The position numbers and the translations under genes were made by a program. From Chloroflexota bacterium (GTDB lineage: Bacteria > Chloroflexota > Anaerolineae > Anaerolineales > Villigracilaceae): DNA of 64,000 nucleotides. Under the pieces are notes generated by a model. That model was not told the DNA's origin. It was given only the letters and a program-made list of their open reading frames with translations, and did not search any database. The DNA lies in NCBI GenBank assembly GCA_016234555.1, contig JACRBJ010000078.1:22416-86415 (forward strand), in the 5' to 3' direction. Each line of letters starts with the position of its first letter. The first letter of the stretch is position 1. This document shows positions 63,962 to 64,000 of this stretch, one piece after another.

Positions 63962-64000
63962 GGGGGTGAAAATGTTTGGGGGTAGGGGTAGTAGACCGGA
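63962..64000 (+). repeat. 39-bp direct repeat, copy 2 (runs to window edge)
   Basis: Second copy of the 63721-63759 repeat; it ends at the window edge and may extend beyond. Confidence 0.9.

Overview
The window is a piece of bacterial chromosome carrying an intact-looking prophage of about 52.6 kb. The host style (two paralogous XerC-like recombinases, a CHC2-type primase, FemX-like acyltransferases, cell-surface polysaccharide genes) suggests a Chloroflexota bacterium of the Anaerolineae; this is inference from protein style, not a database result. A 35-bp direct repeat (4452-4486 and 57069-57103) identical to the 3' part of a tRNA-Arg(UCG) gene marks attL and attR, and a tyrosine integrase lies directly inside attL.

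Layout. 1-4.45 kb: chromosomal surface-polysaccharide/cell-wall genes (two tandem FemX-like paralogues, a Wzx-like flippase, a beta-propeller transferase-like protein). 4.5-11.9 kb: leftward phage operon with integrase, radical SAM protein, DUF488 protein, C5-cytosine methyltransferase, an N6-type methyltransferase, ParB-like protein and RadC. 11.9-12.5 kb: divergent control region with a leftward sigma70-like promoter, an operator and a tRNA-Gly(UCC). 12.5-38.6 kb: rightward late genes (modification enzyme, ParB-like, terminase, holin, portal, minor capsid with an intein, scaffold, capsid, tail genes of the Gp15/tape-measure type, tail fibres), interrupted at 22.7-25.4 kb by a leftward regulatory cassette and a moron. 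A perfect 18-bp-stem terminator at 38.63 kb separates them from 38.7-57.0 kb, leftward early genes: a Ycf46-type AAA ATPase cluster, a second copy of the regulatory cassette, an FtsK/HerA-like ATPase, a 1.3-kb highly structured non-coding region, DnaB helicase, replication initiator, an SSB-tailed protein, and a third regulatory module. 57.1-64 kb: chromosome or a second mobile region with two paralogous recombinases, RepA-like helicase ATPase, primase and MT-A70 methyltransferase, with many repeats.

The most striking signal is a regulatory module present three times (23.2-24.4, 44.6-45.8 and 55.5-56.7 kb). Each has a leftward sigma-like gene (zinc ribbon plus sigma region 2 and 4-like parts), a divergent leaderless XRE repressor, and a leftward small RNA just beyond the repressor. 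In every module the six-base loop of a hairpin in the sigma-like mRNA leader is exactly complementary to the six-base loop of the small-RNA hairpin (eight bases with the flanking A/T), and the loop sequence differs in each module. This three-way covariation argues for three mutually insulated kissing-loop RNA switches.

Other unusual elements are a minor-capsid intein whose homing endonuclease is encoded on the opposite strand of the intein DNA; a bottom-strand motif (core TGAACACTTWA) found 13 times, mostly just upstream of leftward genes; promoter-leader-terminator units before two late operons; and a large ornate RNA candidate in the size class of GOLLD/ROOL. No endolysin domain is recognisable in the lysis region.
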